Shown here piece after piece: positions 7,991-16,019 of a stretch of DNA of 35,566 nucleotides (its first letter is position 1; each line of letters starts with the position of its first letter). The translations under genes and the position numbers were made by a program. The DNA is taken from NCBI GenBank assembly GCA_021820665.1, contig JAKADK010000011.1, positions 1 through 35,566 of the forward strand, given 5' to 3'. The notes below the pieces were generated by a model. The model was not told where the DNA came from. It searched no databases and saw nothing but the letters and a program-made list of their open reading frames with translations. This DNA is from Actinomycetes bacterium. Its GTDB lineage: Bacteria; Actinomycetota; Acidimicrobiia; Acidimicrobiales; RAAP-2.

Positions 7991-8026
7991 TCAGGGTGGT
8001 GTAAGGCCCCGTAGCGACCACGCTGT

Positions 8027-8461
8027 TTGAGGACGCGATTGGACAAGAGAGTCCCCGATGTGGTGGTGCCGAGGCCCAACTGCCCGTCATGTCTGAGCGT
8101 GATGACCCCGTGGTCCGGTTATCGACGCCGGATCCGCCATGGCGGCCGGTGCTCGTCGATGTGGGTACCGAGGCTTCGTTGCGGAGCCTGCGAGGCAACA
8201 CACGCCGTATTCCCGGCGCTCGTGCTGACCGGTCGCCTCGCTGTGACAGCGACCGTCGGGGAGGTTGTCGGGGCGGTGGCGTCCGGCACCTCGGGCGTTC
8301 GCCCTGCGGCGAAACTCGTCGACGTCCCCCGCTCCACCGCCCGGGGCTGGATGCGGCGGTTCGCCGGCACGGTCATTTGCAAAGTAGGGGCGGGATCCCG
8401 AGCAGATCGAGCGCGAGGTCCGGCTGGCGGGCGAGCCGGCGGGTGGCCGCTGCGATGTTGA
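8027..8461 (+). pseudogene. DUF6431-type zinc-finger/HTH protein, truncated
   Basis: The first about 115 residues resemble the DUF6431 proteins common in actinobacteria: a CPSC ... CGAC zinc-ribbon-like pair, a THAVFPALVL segment, then an HTH ending in VPRSTARGWMRRF. These proteins occur singly or beside mobile elements and their role is unknown; the layout resembles the N-terminal half of some IS transposases. After about 8372 the frame enters the antisense of the ISAs1-type remnant and loses similarity, so the 3' part was cut off by that element. Start codon unclear: TTG at 8027 or 8039, or GTG at 8060, 8063 or 8066. Low expression value is presumed. Confidence 0.55.
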
Positions 8462-9092
8462 CGGATCGGTAAGTCGCATGGCGGATGATCCCGATCGCGA
8501 GATTGCGCAGGGTCGCGAGCACTCAAGGCAGGGCCCCGGTGCGGACCTGGGATCGGTCCTCGTCGAAGGTGTTGTCACGAACCCAGCGCAGGCTTTCAAT
8601 CGCCCAGTGTCCCCTCACGAGTCGGATGAGATGCTCGACGCTGGCGTCCTCCTCGGTGAGGTCGGTGACGTAGAAGCGGGTCTCGATGCTGACCTGGACG
8701 TCATCGAGGGTCGGCCAGTTCGCGTTCGACGATGACGAAGCGGCTCGCGTGCCGGAAGGTGGTCGTCTGCGGGACCGGCGGCGACCAGGCCCGGTGGCGG
8801 TCGATGCGCCCGTGGCCTCTGTGTTCGGTCTCGAACTCCGGATGATCGAGGTCGACCGAGTTGCCCGCTTCGACCGCTGCATCCCACAGCTTCGGCTGGT
8901 TCTGTTTGACGCCGAGGACGAAGTGGCCTTTTCTTGCCGACGACGAGCGTTGCCGCTTTCTTCTGGGTGTGCATCGCGTCAGCGGTGACGACCCTGCCGA
9001 TGAGGTCGAGTGGCTCGCTCAGGGGAGGGAAGGCGACGACCCCGTTGGGCTTGTCGTTCTCGACGTTGCGCTCTCTTACGTTTGTTTCGGGA
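8373..9092 (-). pseudogene. ISAs1-family transposase remnant (frameshifted, 5' truncated)
   Basis: A DDE transposase can be pieced together from three frames. NVENDKPNG and VVTADAMHTQKKAATLVVGKK (with the middle Asp) are in one frame. GHFVLGVKQNQPKLWDAA to RFVIVERELADPR is in a second. SIETRFYVTDLTEEDA, VRGHWAIESLRWV (catalytic Glu) and NTFDEDRSQVRTG are in a third. The first break is at a run of four T (8929-8932) and the second near 8699-8712; both are +1 shifts. After RTGALP an in-frame TGA (8523-8525) interrupts before LATLRNLAIGIIRHATYRS and the end at 8373. The N-terminal domain is missing at the ftsQ side. Its right end near TTTGCAAA (8376-8383) probably marks the insertion point in the DUF6431 gene. 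Confidence 0.8.
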
Positions 9093-9998
9093 TCAGCCGT
9101 CCACCGTCGCCGACTGGGGGGCGGCGACATCGATCTCCTTCGCCCCCCGGAGCGGGGCACCGGCGATGATGGCGGCGATGTCCTCGTACTTGGCGTGGAG
9201 CTGGGTCGCGGTGCCGAGCACCACCGTCAGCCCCGAATTCAAGGCCAGGTCCACCGTACCGGCGGCGGCGACCGTGATCGTCGTCACCTGGCCGGAGAAC
9301 GCCGGAGGGAGGGTCGCCGCCACCTCCAGTCCGGGCTCGGCCGCCGGCGCCACCCGCCTCCCCACCGGCGCCGGCGCCAGCACGCCCGACGGGCCGTGCA
9401 CCACCAGCGCCACGATCCCGACCGGCCGGGCCCCGACCACCTCGAGCGTCCGCCCCGAACGATCGAGCTCCGCCCACGTCCCAGCCGGCCCTGCCACCGC
9501 CGCCACTGGCGTCCGTTGAGTCACCCGGACCACGACGCTGTCCGGCCAGTCGACCGTGACCGTGGCCGACGCCACCCAGGGCAGGGAGGTGACCGACGCA
9601 GCTGCCCGGCCGGCGTCGATGTCGATGAGGGGCGGATCGTGAGCCAAGCCGGCAGCGGAGATGATCGCCGCTGTGGGAGTACGCGAATGGTGACCCTCGA
9701 CGACGACGTGACGGGCCGAGAGCACGGGAGAGTGCAGGACGGCGACCACGACGGCGGCGATCACCGCCGTCGCCATCGCGACCAGCGTCACCCGGAGGCG
9801 TCGGCGGCCGGCGCTGCGGGCGACCGCCACCCGTCGTTGCCGGATACGGGGGTCGATCCCGTGGCGACGTGGCCGGTCACCGTCACCGGCCACAGGGATC
9901 GGCCGCTCACGCTCTGCCTCTGCACCCGCCGCCCGAACCCGACCGAGCCGAACCCGACCGAGCCGACCGCGCGGGGGCGTGCCGCCACGAGCCCTCAC
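9093..9998 (-). CDS. ftsQ: Cell division protein FtsQ/DivIB
   Basis: Bitopic divisome protein, 301 residues, that links with FtsB/FtsL and regulates septal wall synthesis. It has an Arg-rich cytoplasmic tail (1-68), a membrane helix at about 69-88 (RVTLVAMATAVIAAVVVAVL), a POTRA domain from about 91 (SARHVVVEGHH) and a beta domain containing LPWVASATVTVDWPDSVVVRV. The GTG at 9998 overlaps the murB stop (GTGA). It appears complete, ending in a normal-looking IDVAAPQS tail, yet the very next bases are transposase remnant instead of ftsZ. A 15-base in-frame tandem duplication (9935-9964) repeats RLGRV in the cytoplasmic tail. Confidence 0.9.
   Translation of the reverse strand: MRARGGTPPRGRLGRVRLGRVRAAGAEAERERPIPVAGDGDRPRRHGIDPRIRQRRVAVARSAGRRRLRVTLVAMATAVIAAVVVAVLHSPVLSARHVVVEGHHSRTPTAAIISAAGLAHDPPLIDIDAGRAAASVTSLPWVASATVTVDWPDSVVVRVTQRTPVAAVAGPAGTWAELDRSGRTLEVVGARPVGIVALVVHGPSGVLAPAPVGRRVAPAAEPGLEVAATLPPAFSGQVTTITVAAAGTVDLALNSGLTVVLGTATQLHAKYEDIAAIIAGAPLRGAKEIDVAAPQSATVDG
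9935..9964. repeat. 15-bp tandem duplication inside ftsQ
   Basis: GAACCCGACCGAGCC occurs twice back to back (9935-9949, 9950-9964) on the plus strand. It is in frame with ftsQ, repeating five residues of the disordered N-terminal tail. Confidence 0.9.
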
Positions 9999-10951
9999 CG
10001 CGGGCACAGCTCCGGAGCGAACCCGACCAGCCGGACCTCCGGATGCAGCAGGACGCCGGTGGCCCGCTCCACCTCGTCCTGGACGTACCGGATCAGCCGG
10101 ACCACGTCGTCGGCCGAGCCGCCCGGGTCCGCCTGGATGAAGTTGGCATGCTTGGGTGAGACCTGGGCCGTGCCCATCCGGAACCCCTTCAGGCCGGCGG
10201 CGTCGACCAGGGCACCCGCCGACGCTCCCGGCGGGTTCTGGAAGACCGACCCGGCATTGCTCCCCCCGGGCTGGTGCTCCCGGCGCCAGCGCACCACCTC
10301 GGTGAGGGCCCGCCCCCCGGCGTCGGCGTCGCCGACCTCGAGCCCGAAGGTCGCCTCGACGACGAGGTCGCACGGCCCGAGCACCGAGCGCCGGTACCCG
10401 AGCCCGAGGCGTTCGGCGTCGCCACAGGTGGTCTCACCACTCACCAGGTCCACCCAGCGCGCCCCGAGCAACACGTCCCTCGTCTCTGCGCCGTGCCCAC
10501 CGGCGTTCATCCGCACGGCCCCCCCGACCGATCCGGGCACGCCCACCGACCACTCCATCCCCCGCAGCCCGGCAGCGACCGTCCGGCGCGCCAGGACCGG
10601 CAGGCTCACCGCCGCTCCCGCTCGCACCGTGGCGCCCGTGCCCTCGCCGTCGACGCGGACGTCGACCGCAGAGAAGCCTGCCCCCAGGGTCACCACGACC
10701 CCGGCAAAGCCCCGGTCGGCGACGAGCAGGTTCGAGCCGTTCCCGAGAACGAGGATCGGCACCGCTCCCGGAGCCGCGGCCAGGCAGGCGGTCACCGCAT
10801 CGAGCTGTCGGTCATCGCCCACCTCGACCACCAGCGAGGCGGGGCCGCCGACCCGGTAGGTGGTCCGGGCCCCCAGCGGGGCGTCCCTCGCGGCGGCAGC
10901 GCCGAGGAGAGACTCGAGCCGGTCGACGACGGCGGCGAGGACGGGTTCCAC
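9995..10951 (-). CDS. murB: UDP-N-acetylenolpyruvoylglucosamine reductase
   Basis: FAD enzyme that reduces UDP-GlcNAc-enolpyruvate to UDP-MurNAc with NADPH, in the cytoplasm; 318 residues. Flavin-binding motifs are RTTYRVGGPA, VLGNGSNLLV and SVGVPGSVGGAVRMNAGGHG. The catalytic region has GGSNAGSVFQNPPG (the proton-donor Ser/Cys position), GFRMGTAQVSPKHANFI, and a HPEVRLVG Glu near the C-terminus. The GTG start lies three bases after the murC stop and the end overlaps ftsQ. murA is not in the window. Confidence 0.94.
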   Translation of the reverse strand: MEPVLAAVVDRLESLLGAAAARDAPLGARTTYRVGGPASLVVEVGDDRQLDAVTACLAAAPGAVPILVLGNGSNLLVADRGFAGVVVTLGAGFSAVDVRVDGEGTGATVRAGAAVSLPVLARRTVAAGLRGMEWSVGVPGSVGGAVRMNAGGHGAETRDVLLGARWVDLVSGETTCGDAERLGLGYRRSVLGPCDLVVEATFGLEVGDADAGGRALTEVVRWRREHQPGGSNAGSVFQNPPGASAGALVDAAGLKGFRMGTAQVSPKHANFIQADPGGSADDVVRLIRYVQDEVERATGVLLHPEVRLVGFAPELCPR

Positions 10952-10954
10952 CCG

Positions 10955-12367
10955 TCACCGCTCCGGGGTGGAGAGGAGCTCGTCCGGGAGGGCCGTCAGG
11001 TCTCCCGCACCGAGCGTGCAGACCAGGTCGCCCTGGCGTACCAGCGCCTGGACCTCGGCGCGCAGCAGCTCGCGTCCCTCCACGTAGCGGACGTCCTTGC
11101 CCGGGTGGCGCCGTGCCACCGCGTCGGCGATGAGCCGTCCCGACACCCCGGGGATGGGCTGCTCCCCCGCGCCGTAGACGTCGGTGACCACGACAACGTC
11201 GGCATCGTCGAAGGCACCGCCGAAATCGGCCCACAGCGCCGCAGTCCGGCTGTAGCGGTGGGGCTGGAAGACGGCGACCACCCTGGCCCATCCGCCGTCC
11301 CGCGCCGCGGCCAGAGCAGCGCGCACCTCGGTCGGCAGGTGCGCGTAGTCGTCCACGATGGTCACGCCGCCGACCGTGCCCCGGAACTCGAATCGGCGGG
11401 CCACGCCGGCAAAGCGGGCCAGCGCCCGGCGGACCGAGTCGAACCCGACCCCGGTCGCCAGCGCCGCGGCTGCCGCCACGGCGGCGTTGCGCCCGTTGTG
11501 GAGCCCGGGAACGGGCACGTCGAGGCGACCGAGGCGGTGCCCACCCTGGTCGGCCAGGGTAAAGCTCACCGAGCTCCGAGACAGGCGGACGTCCTCCATC
11601 CGGTAGGTGCACCCTTCCGAGCAGCCGACGAGCGTGGCGCCGGCGCCGGCCCCGATCGCGGCGGCCACCGGGTCGTCGCCTCCCACGACGGCACGATCGG
11701 CCGCCGCCACGAACCGGGTGAACGCCTGTCGGACGCCATCGAAGGAACCGTAGTGGTCGAGGTGGTCGGCCTCGACGTTGGTGACGACCGCCAGCCAGGG
11801 GTCGAGCCAGAGGAAGGTGCCATCGCTCTCGTCTGCCTCGACGACCAGGAGGTCCCCGTCGTCCCACACCGCATTGGTCCCGATCTCGTTCACGTCGCCG
11901 CCGATGAGGAAGGAGGGTCGCACGCCCGCCTCGACGAGGATGAGCGCCAGCATCGACGCGGTCGTCGTCTTCCCGTGGGTCCCCGCCACCGCAAGGCACC
12001 GGCGTCGCAACGAGATGGCCCGGAGCGTCGCCGCCCTGCTCAGGACCGGGATGCCCAGCCGCCTTGCCTCCACGACCTCGGGGTTGTCCGGCGCCACCGC
12101 CGTCGACACGGTCACCGCGTCCGCCCCGACCACGGCGGATGCCCGGTGGCCGACGGCGACGCCGATCCCGCGGCCTGCCAGCCGGTCGACCACCGGTGAT
12201 GCCTTCAGATCGCTCCCGCTCACCTGGTGGCCCATCGAGGCGAGCACGTCGGCGATGGCGCTCATGCCCGCACCGCCGATCCCGACCACGTGGATCCGCC
12301 GGGGCGCCGAGAGGTCGAGGGCCTCCGTGTCCCCGGAGCCACCCGGCGCGAGTCGGTCGTCGCTCAT
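10955..12367 (-). CDS. murC: UDP-N-acetylmuramate--L-alanine ligase
   Basis: First amino-acid ligase of the peptidoglycan stem, 470 residues: UDP-MurNAc + L-Ala + ATP. Motifs in order are the N-terminal Rossmann GIGGAGMSAIADVL (about 29-42), P-loop AGTHGKTTT (128-136), VVEADESDGTF, NVEADHLDHYGS, and the C-terminal domain with VDDYAHLPTEVRAAL and VFQPHRYSRT. The ATG at 12367 overlaps the murG stop (ATGA) and follows a GGAGGAGG site. It lies between murG and murB, the standard order. It is one of only two Mur ligases in this cluster. Confidence 0.95.
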   Translation of the reverse strand: MSDDRLAPGGSGDTEALDLSAPRRIHVVGIGGAGMSAIADVLASMGHQVSGSDLKASPVVDRLAGRGIGVAVGHRASAVVGADAVTVSTAVAPDNPEVVEARRLGIPVLSRAATLRAISLRRRCLAVAGTHGKTTTASMLALILVEAGVRPSFLIGGDVNEIGTNAVWDDGDLLVVEADESDGTFLWLDPWLAVVTNVEADHLDHYGSFDGVRQAFTRFVAAADRAVVGGDDPVAAAIGAGAGATLVGCSEGCTYRMEDVRLSRSSVSFTLADQGGHRLGRLDVPVPGLHNGRNAAVAAAAALATGVGFDSVRRALARFAGVARRFEFRGTVGGVTIVDDYAHLPTEVRAALAAARDGGWARVVAVFQPHRYSRTAALWADFGGAFDDADVVVVTDVYGAGEQPIPGVSGRLIADAVARRHPGKDVRYVEGRELLRAEVQALVRQGDLVCTLGAGDLTALPDELLSTPER

Positions 12368-13524
12368 CCGGCCTCCTCCGGTCGGTGCTGGGCGCGGGCC
12401 GACGCGCTGACGAGCGCGGCAGCGGCCCGAGCCGCGTCCGGACGCGCCGCCTTCCGGGCCGCCCGAGCCATCTCGGCGAGGCGCGCCGTGTCGCCGAGCA
12501 GCTCGTCGATGGTCGTCGCCAGCCGGGCGGCGTCGCACGAACCGTCCTCGAGCACCACCGCCGCCCCGGCGGCGGCAAGCGCACGGGCATTTGCCGTCTG
12601 GTGGTCGCCCGGCGCACCCGGGAGCGGGACGAGGACGGCGGGCACGCCCGCCAGGGCCAGCTCAGCCACCGTCATCGCCCCGGCCCGGGAGACGACCAGG
12701 TCTGCAGCCGCGTACGCCACCGCCATCCGCTCCTCGTAGGGCACGGCCACCACCGTAGGGCCGTGCGCCCCCGTGCCGGCGGGGCGGGCCCTCCCGGCCC
12801 AGTCCCTCCGGCCCACGATGTGGTAGACAGATCGGTCGCAACGGTCGCCCCACAGGTGCACGACACCGTCGATCGCCTCGTTCAGCCGCCTGGCCCCCAG
12901 GGATCCACCGAAGACCACCACGGTGGGCCGGTCGGCCGGCAGCCCGAGCTCGATCCGGGCGGCTCGGCGTGCCTCGGCGCCCCGGCCCACGCCGGCGATC
13001 TCCGGCCGCACCGGTGTGCCGGTGACGACGGCGCGCGGCAGGGCGGCACCCTCCCAGCCGACTGCACTGGCTCTGGCGAACCGCCCGAAGAGCCGGTTGG
13101 CGGCGCCGGGGACGGCGTCGACGTTGACCAGGACGAGCGGGACCCGCAGCACGACGGCGGCCACCGCTGCCGGGATGCTGGCGTAGCCGCCGACGGAGAC
13201 CACGACCGCCGGACGGCGGCGAGCCACCAGGACCGTTCCGACCACCGCGGCTCCGGCCAGATGGGCCAGTGCAACGAGGTTCTGGGCCAGTGCGTCGGGA
13301 GCGAGGCTCCGACGGACGCCCCGCCCGGGAAGGAGCGTAAAGGGGAAGCCGCGCGTCGCCAGGACGACTCGGTCCTGGCCCCGGCGCGAGCCGACGAACT
13401 CGATGGTGTCGCGGCCGTGACCGGCTTCGACGAGGGCCTCGGCGATGGCCAGCGCCGGTTGGAGGTGGCCGGCGGTGCCGCCTCCGGCGATGATCGCCCA
13501 TCTCCTCGGGCCCGCTCCGATCAC
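12364..13524 (-). CDS. murG: UDP-N-acetylglucosamine--MurNAc-pentapeptide-lipid transferase
   Basis: GT28 glycosyltransferase that converts lipid I to lipid II at the inner membrane face; 386 residues. The donor and acceptor G-loops are visible: GGGTAGHLQPALAIAEAL (the second G-loop Gly is Ala, as in many actinobacteria) and VFGGSLGARRLNEAI. The UDP-GlcNAc site is VSRAGAMTVAELALAGVPAV followed by DHQTANA. The GTG at 13524 overlaps the ftsW stop (GTGA); the frame stays open further upstream inside ftsW, but homology starts here (MIGAGPRRWAIIAGG). The end overlaps murC by ATGA. Confidence 0.94.
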   Translation of the reverse strand: MIGAGPRRWAIIAGGGTAGHLQPALAIAEALVEAGHGRDTIEFVGSRRGQDRVVLATRGFPFTLLPGRGVRRSLAPDALAQNLVALAHLAGAAVVGTVLVARRRPAVVVSVGGYASIPAAVAAVVLRVPLVLVNVDAVPGAANRLFGRFARASAVGWEGAALPRAVVTGTPVRPEIAGVGRGAEARRAARIELGLPADRPTVVVFGGSLGARRLNEAIDGVVHLWGDRCDRSVYHIVGRRDWAGRARPAGTGAHGPTVVAVPYEERMAVAYAAADLVVSRAGAMTVAELALAGVPAVLVPLPGAPGDHQTANARALAAAGAAVVLEDGSCDAARLATTIDELLGDTARLAEMARAARKAARPDAARAAAALVSASARAQHRPEEAG

Positions 13525-14864
13525 CGGTGGCGGTCCACCGCCACGAGCCGGAGCGGAGAATGCTCCTGGCCGGCGATGTTGACGAGGACCCCCACGGAGG
13601 CCATGAGGATGACCAGGGAAGAGCCGCCGTAGGAGATGAACGGGAGCGGGATCCCGGTGACCGGGAGCATCCCGATCACCGCCCCGATGTTGATCACCGC
13701 CTGGCTGATGATCCAGGTCGTGATCCCGACGGCGAGCAGGCTCCCGAAGCGGTCGGGGGCCACCTGGGCAACCTTCAACCCGTACCATGCCAGCGCGAAG
13801 AACAGCACCAGCACGAGCACCGCCCCAAGGAGTCCCAGCTCCTCCCCGACGATCGAGAAGATGAAGTCGGTGTGGGCGTTGGGGAGCAGTCCCCACTTCT
13901 CACGGCTCCCGCCGAGGCCGAGGCCGAGGAGGTGACCGGATCCGAGCCCGATCAAGGACTGGAACACCTGGTAGCCCGCCCCTGACCGGTCGGCCGCCGG
14001 GTGCAGGAAGGAAAGGATGCGGTCCCTGCGGTACGGGTCGGCCAGTCCGGCGACGACCGCCAGCACGGCAAAGCCGGCCAGGACCTTCACCATGGGCCGG
14101 AGAGGGACCCCTCCCATGAAGAGCATGCCGAACGCCACGCAGCACAGGACGAAGGCCGTGCCCATGTCCGGCTGCTTCAAGATGAGCCCGGCCGAGACGC
14201 CGAGGACGACGAGCACCGGGACGAGCACCGCTCTCGGGTCGTCGAGGTGGGCCACGCGCCGGGTGAGCAGGTCGGCGACGAACACGATCAGGGCCAGGTT
14301 CATGAGCTCCGACGGCTGGATCCTGAGCAGCCCGAACCCGAGCCATCGCGACGACCCGCCCGCGGTCACGCCCAGATGCGGAACCAGCACCACGAGCAGC
14401 ATGCCGACCGTCACGACGAGAAGCGGCGTGCGCATGGCTCGCCACCTGCGGTAGTCGATCCGGGACAGCACGCCCATGGCCAGGCTGCCGATGACGATCC
14501 AGAGCACCTGCTCGCCCAGGATCATCCAGGGCGTCCGGTAGATGGCCATGGAGATCACTGGCGAGGCGGTCCCGACCATGACGAGGCCGAAGAGGCAGAG
14601 GGCGGCGACCACCGCCATCAGGCCCGTCCGGACCGGGATCCCTCGACGGGGACCGCCGGCCGCCGCTTCGGCCCGCTCCGGGCCCGGTCGGGCGGGTCGG
14701 GTCCTCGTGCCGGGCGAGGTGGCGGGCCGGGGCCTTCGGGTCGGGACGAGCCGGGGAGCCCCTCCCCCTGCGGGACGCGCCGGCACGACCCGGCGGCGGC
14801 CGGGATCCGTTCGAGCACCCTCTGGTCGCGGCGGCGCGGTCGGTACCGCCGTGCGGTCAGCCAC
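13521..14864 (-). CDS. ftsW: FtsW, septal peptidoglycan polymerase (SEDS family)
   Basis: Multi-pass SEDS glycosyltransferase that polymerises lipid II at the septum together with FtsI; 447 residues. A Pro/Arg-rich cytoplasmic N-terminal extension of about 75 residues precedes ten or so membrane helices. Signature parts are GSSRWLGFGLLRIQPSELMNLALI, LKQPDMGTAFVL, HTDFIFSIVGEELGLLGA and GIPLPFISYGGSSLVILM. The GTG at 14864 has a GGAGGGAG site upstream, located inside the 43-codon reading frame that precedes it. Normally murD lies between mraY and ftsW; here only about 120 bases separate them. Confidence 0.94.
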   Translation of the reverse strand: MADRTAVPTAPPRPEGARTDPGRRRVVPARPAGGGAPRLVPTRRPRPATSPGTRTRPARPGPERAEAAAGGPRRGIPVRTGLMAVVAALCLFGLVMVGTASPVISMAIYRTPWMILGEQVLWIVIGSLAMGVLSRIDYRRWRAMRTPLLVVTVGMLLVVLVPHLGVTAGGSSRWLGFGLLRIQPSELMNLALIVFVADLLTRRVAHLDDPRAVLVPVLVVLGVSAGLILKQPDMGTAFVLCCVAFGMLFMGGVPLRPMVKVLAGFAVLAVVAGLADPYRRDRILSFLHPAADRSGAGYQVFQSLIGLGSGHLLGLGLGGSREKWGLLPNAHTDFIFSIVGEELGLLGAVLVLVLFFALAWYGLKVAQVAPDRFGSLLAVGITTWIISQAVINIGAVIGMLPVTGIPLPFISYGGSSLVILMASVGVLVNIAGQEHSPLRLVAVDRHR

Positions 14865-14988
14865 TCTGCTCTCCCTCCTGGGCCATGTCCCGAGGCACCG
14901 GCGGCGGGGCGGATCGCCCCGGGCGCTTGCCAGTCTTCCCCACCACGCCCCCCCGGAGGGGGGATCCCGGAGCGCCCGCCGCCGTCAT
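14857..14988 (-). CDS. Possible 43-residue protein between mraY and ftsW
   Basis: An ATG at 14988 overlaps the mraY stop as ATGA, and the frame closes with TGA at 14857-14859, eight bases inside ftsW. It is thus coupled at both ends like the real genes around it. The product would be 43 residues rich in Gly, Pro, Arg and Lys, without a membrane segment or recognisable motif; it does not resemble MurD. It may serve only as a translated spacer or leader for ftsW, or be a chance frame in GC-rich DNA. Function unknown. Confidence 0.3.
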   Translation of the reverse strand: MTAAGAPGSPLRGGVVGKTGKRPGRSAPPPVPRDMAQEGEQSG

Positions 14989-16019
14989 CCCACCCTCGCA
15001 GCCGCGAGGTAGCCGCCGTAGAAGATCCCGAGCGCCAGGGCGGCGAAGAGGCCGGCCAGGATCCAGAAACGTACGATCACGGTCGTCTCCGGCCAGCCGC
15101 CCAGCTCGAAGTGGTGATGGAGCGGGGCCATCCGGAACACCCGGCGGTGGAACACCCGGTAGCTCACCACCTGGATGACGACCGACAGCGTCACGATGAC
15201 GAACAGCCCGCCGATCACCGCCAGGAGGAGCTGGAGGTTCATGAGGAGGCAGAGAGCTCCGAGCGCCGTCCCGATCGCCAGGGAGCCCGTGTCGCCCATG
15301 AAGATCTTTGCCGGGGCGGCGTTCCACCACAGGAAGCCGAGGCTGGCGCCGGCGAGCGCGACGGCGAAGAGCGCGAGGTCGAGAGCAGCATGCACGTGGT
15401 AGATGGAGAAGTGGCGGTACTGCCAGTAGCCGATGATCGCCAGACAGGCGAAACCGAACGTGGAGGACCCGGCGGCCAGGCCGTCGAGGCCGTCGGTCAG
15501 GTTGACGGCATTGGCGCTGCCGACCACGATCGCCGTCGCCCAGCACACCCACAGGCCCGTCCCCAGGTGGACGCCACCGAAGTCCGCACGCGTGAACGAC
15601 AGCGTGGTCGAGGTGTGGGCCCACAGGGCGGCGAGCAGCGAGAACGTGACGCCCAGCACCACCTGGGAGCCGAACTTCCATCGCTTGTTCAGGCCGAGGC
15701 TCCGGTGATGGCGGACCTTGATGAGGTCGTCGGCGAACCCGATGGCCGCCGCCCCGGCGATCACTCCCACGACGAGGATGCCGGACCGGCTGAACCGGAG
15801 ACCGGGGATGAGATGGGCAACCAGGTAGCCGGCGATGGCGGCGCCGGCCAGGGCGATGCCTCCCATGGTCGGCGTGCCGGCCTTGGTCAGGTGCACCTGG
15901 GGCCCGTCGTCGCGGATCTGCTGGCCGATCCCGTGATGGGCCAGCCACCGCAGGAGGACCGGGGTCGTCACGACGGCGACCCACAGCGCGGCACCACCGG
16001 CGGTCATGAGGGCGATCAC
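14985..16019 (-). CDS. mraY: Phospho-N-acetylmuramoyl-pentapeptide transferase
   Basis: Integral-membrane enzyme that transfers phospho-MurNAc-pentapeptide to undecaprenyl phosphate to form lipid I; 344 residues with about ten helices. Catalytic motifs are FADDLIKV (the Asp pair), NLTDGLDGLA, FMGDTGSLAIG and MAPLHHHFE. Early HLTKAGTPTMGGIA is also typical. The GTG at 16019 overlaps the murE stop (GTGA). murF, which usually sits between murE and mraY, is not there; the two genes are directly fused by overlap, so it was not recently deleted in a sloppy way. Confidence 0.95.
   Translation of the reverse strand: MIALMTAGGAALWVAVVTTPVLLRWLAHHGIGQQIRDDGPQVHLTKAGTPTMGGIALAGAAIAGYLVAHLIPGLRFSRSGILVVGVIAGAAAIGFADDLIKVRHHRSLGLNKRWKFGSQVVLGVTFSLLAALWAHTSTTLSFTRADFGGVHLGTGLWVCWATAIVVGSANAVNLTDGLDGLAAGSSTFGFACLAIIGYWQYRHFSIYHVHAALDLALFAVALAGASLGFLWWNAAPAKIFMGDTGSLAIGTALGALCLLMNLQLLLAVIGGLFVIVTLSVVIQVVSYRVFHRRVFRMAPLHHHFELGGWPETTVIVRFWILAGLFAALALGIFYGGYLAAARVG

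Larger units (their letters stand above)
7653..9092. mobile_element. Nested insertion-sequence debris between aroKB and ftsQ
   Basis: Three unrelated transposition-linked fragments abut: an IS110-type transposase C-terminus, a DUF6431-type protein on the opposite strand, and a frameshifted ISAs1-type transposase lacking its N-terminus. None is intact. The block occupies the position directly after ftsQ where ftsZ normally stands. Confidence 0.75.

Noticed and set aside
8923-8940. Possible programmed frameshift in the ISAs1-type transposase
   Set aside because: The A-run on the coding strand is followed by a second frameshift, an in-frame stop and a missing N-terminus, so decay is the simpler reading.
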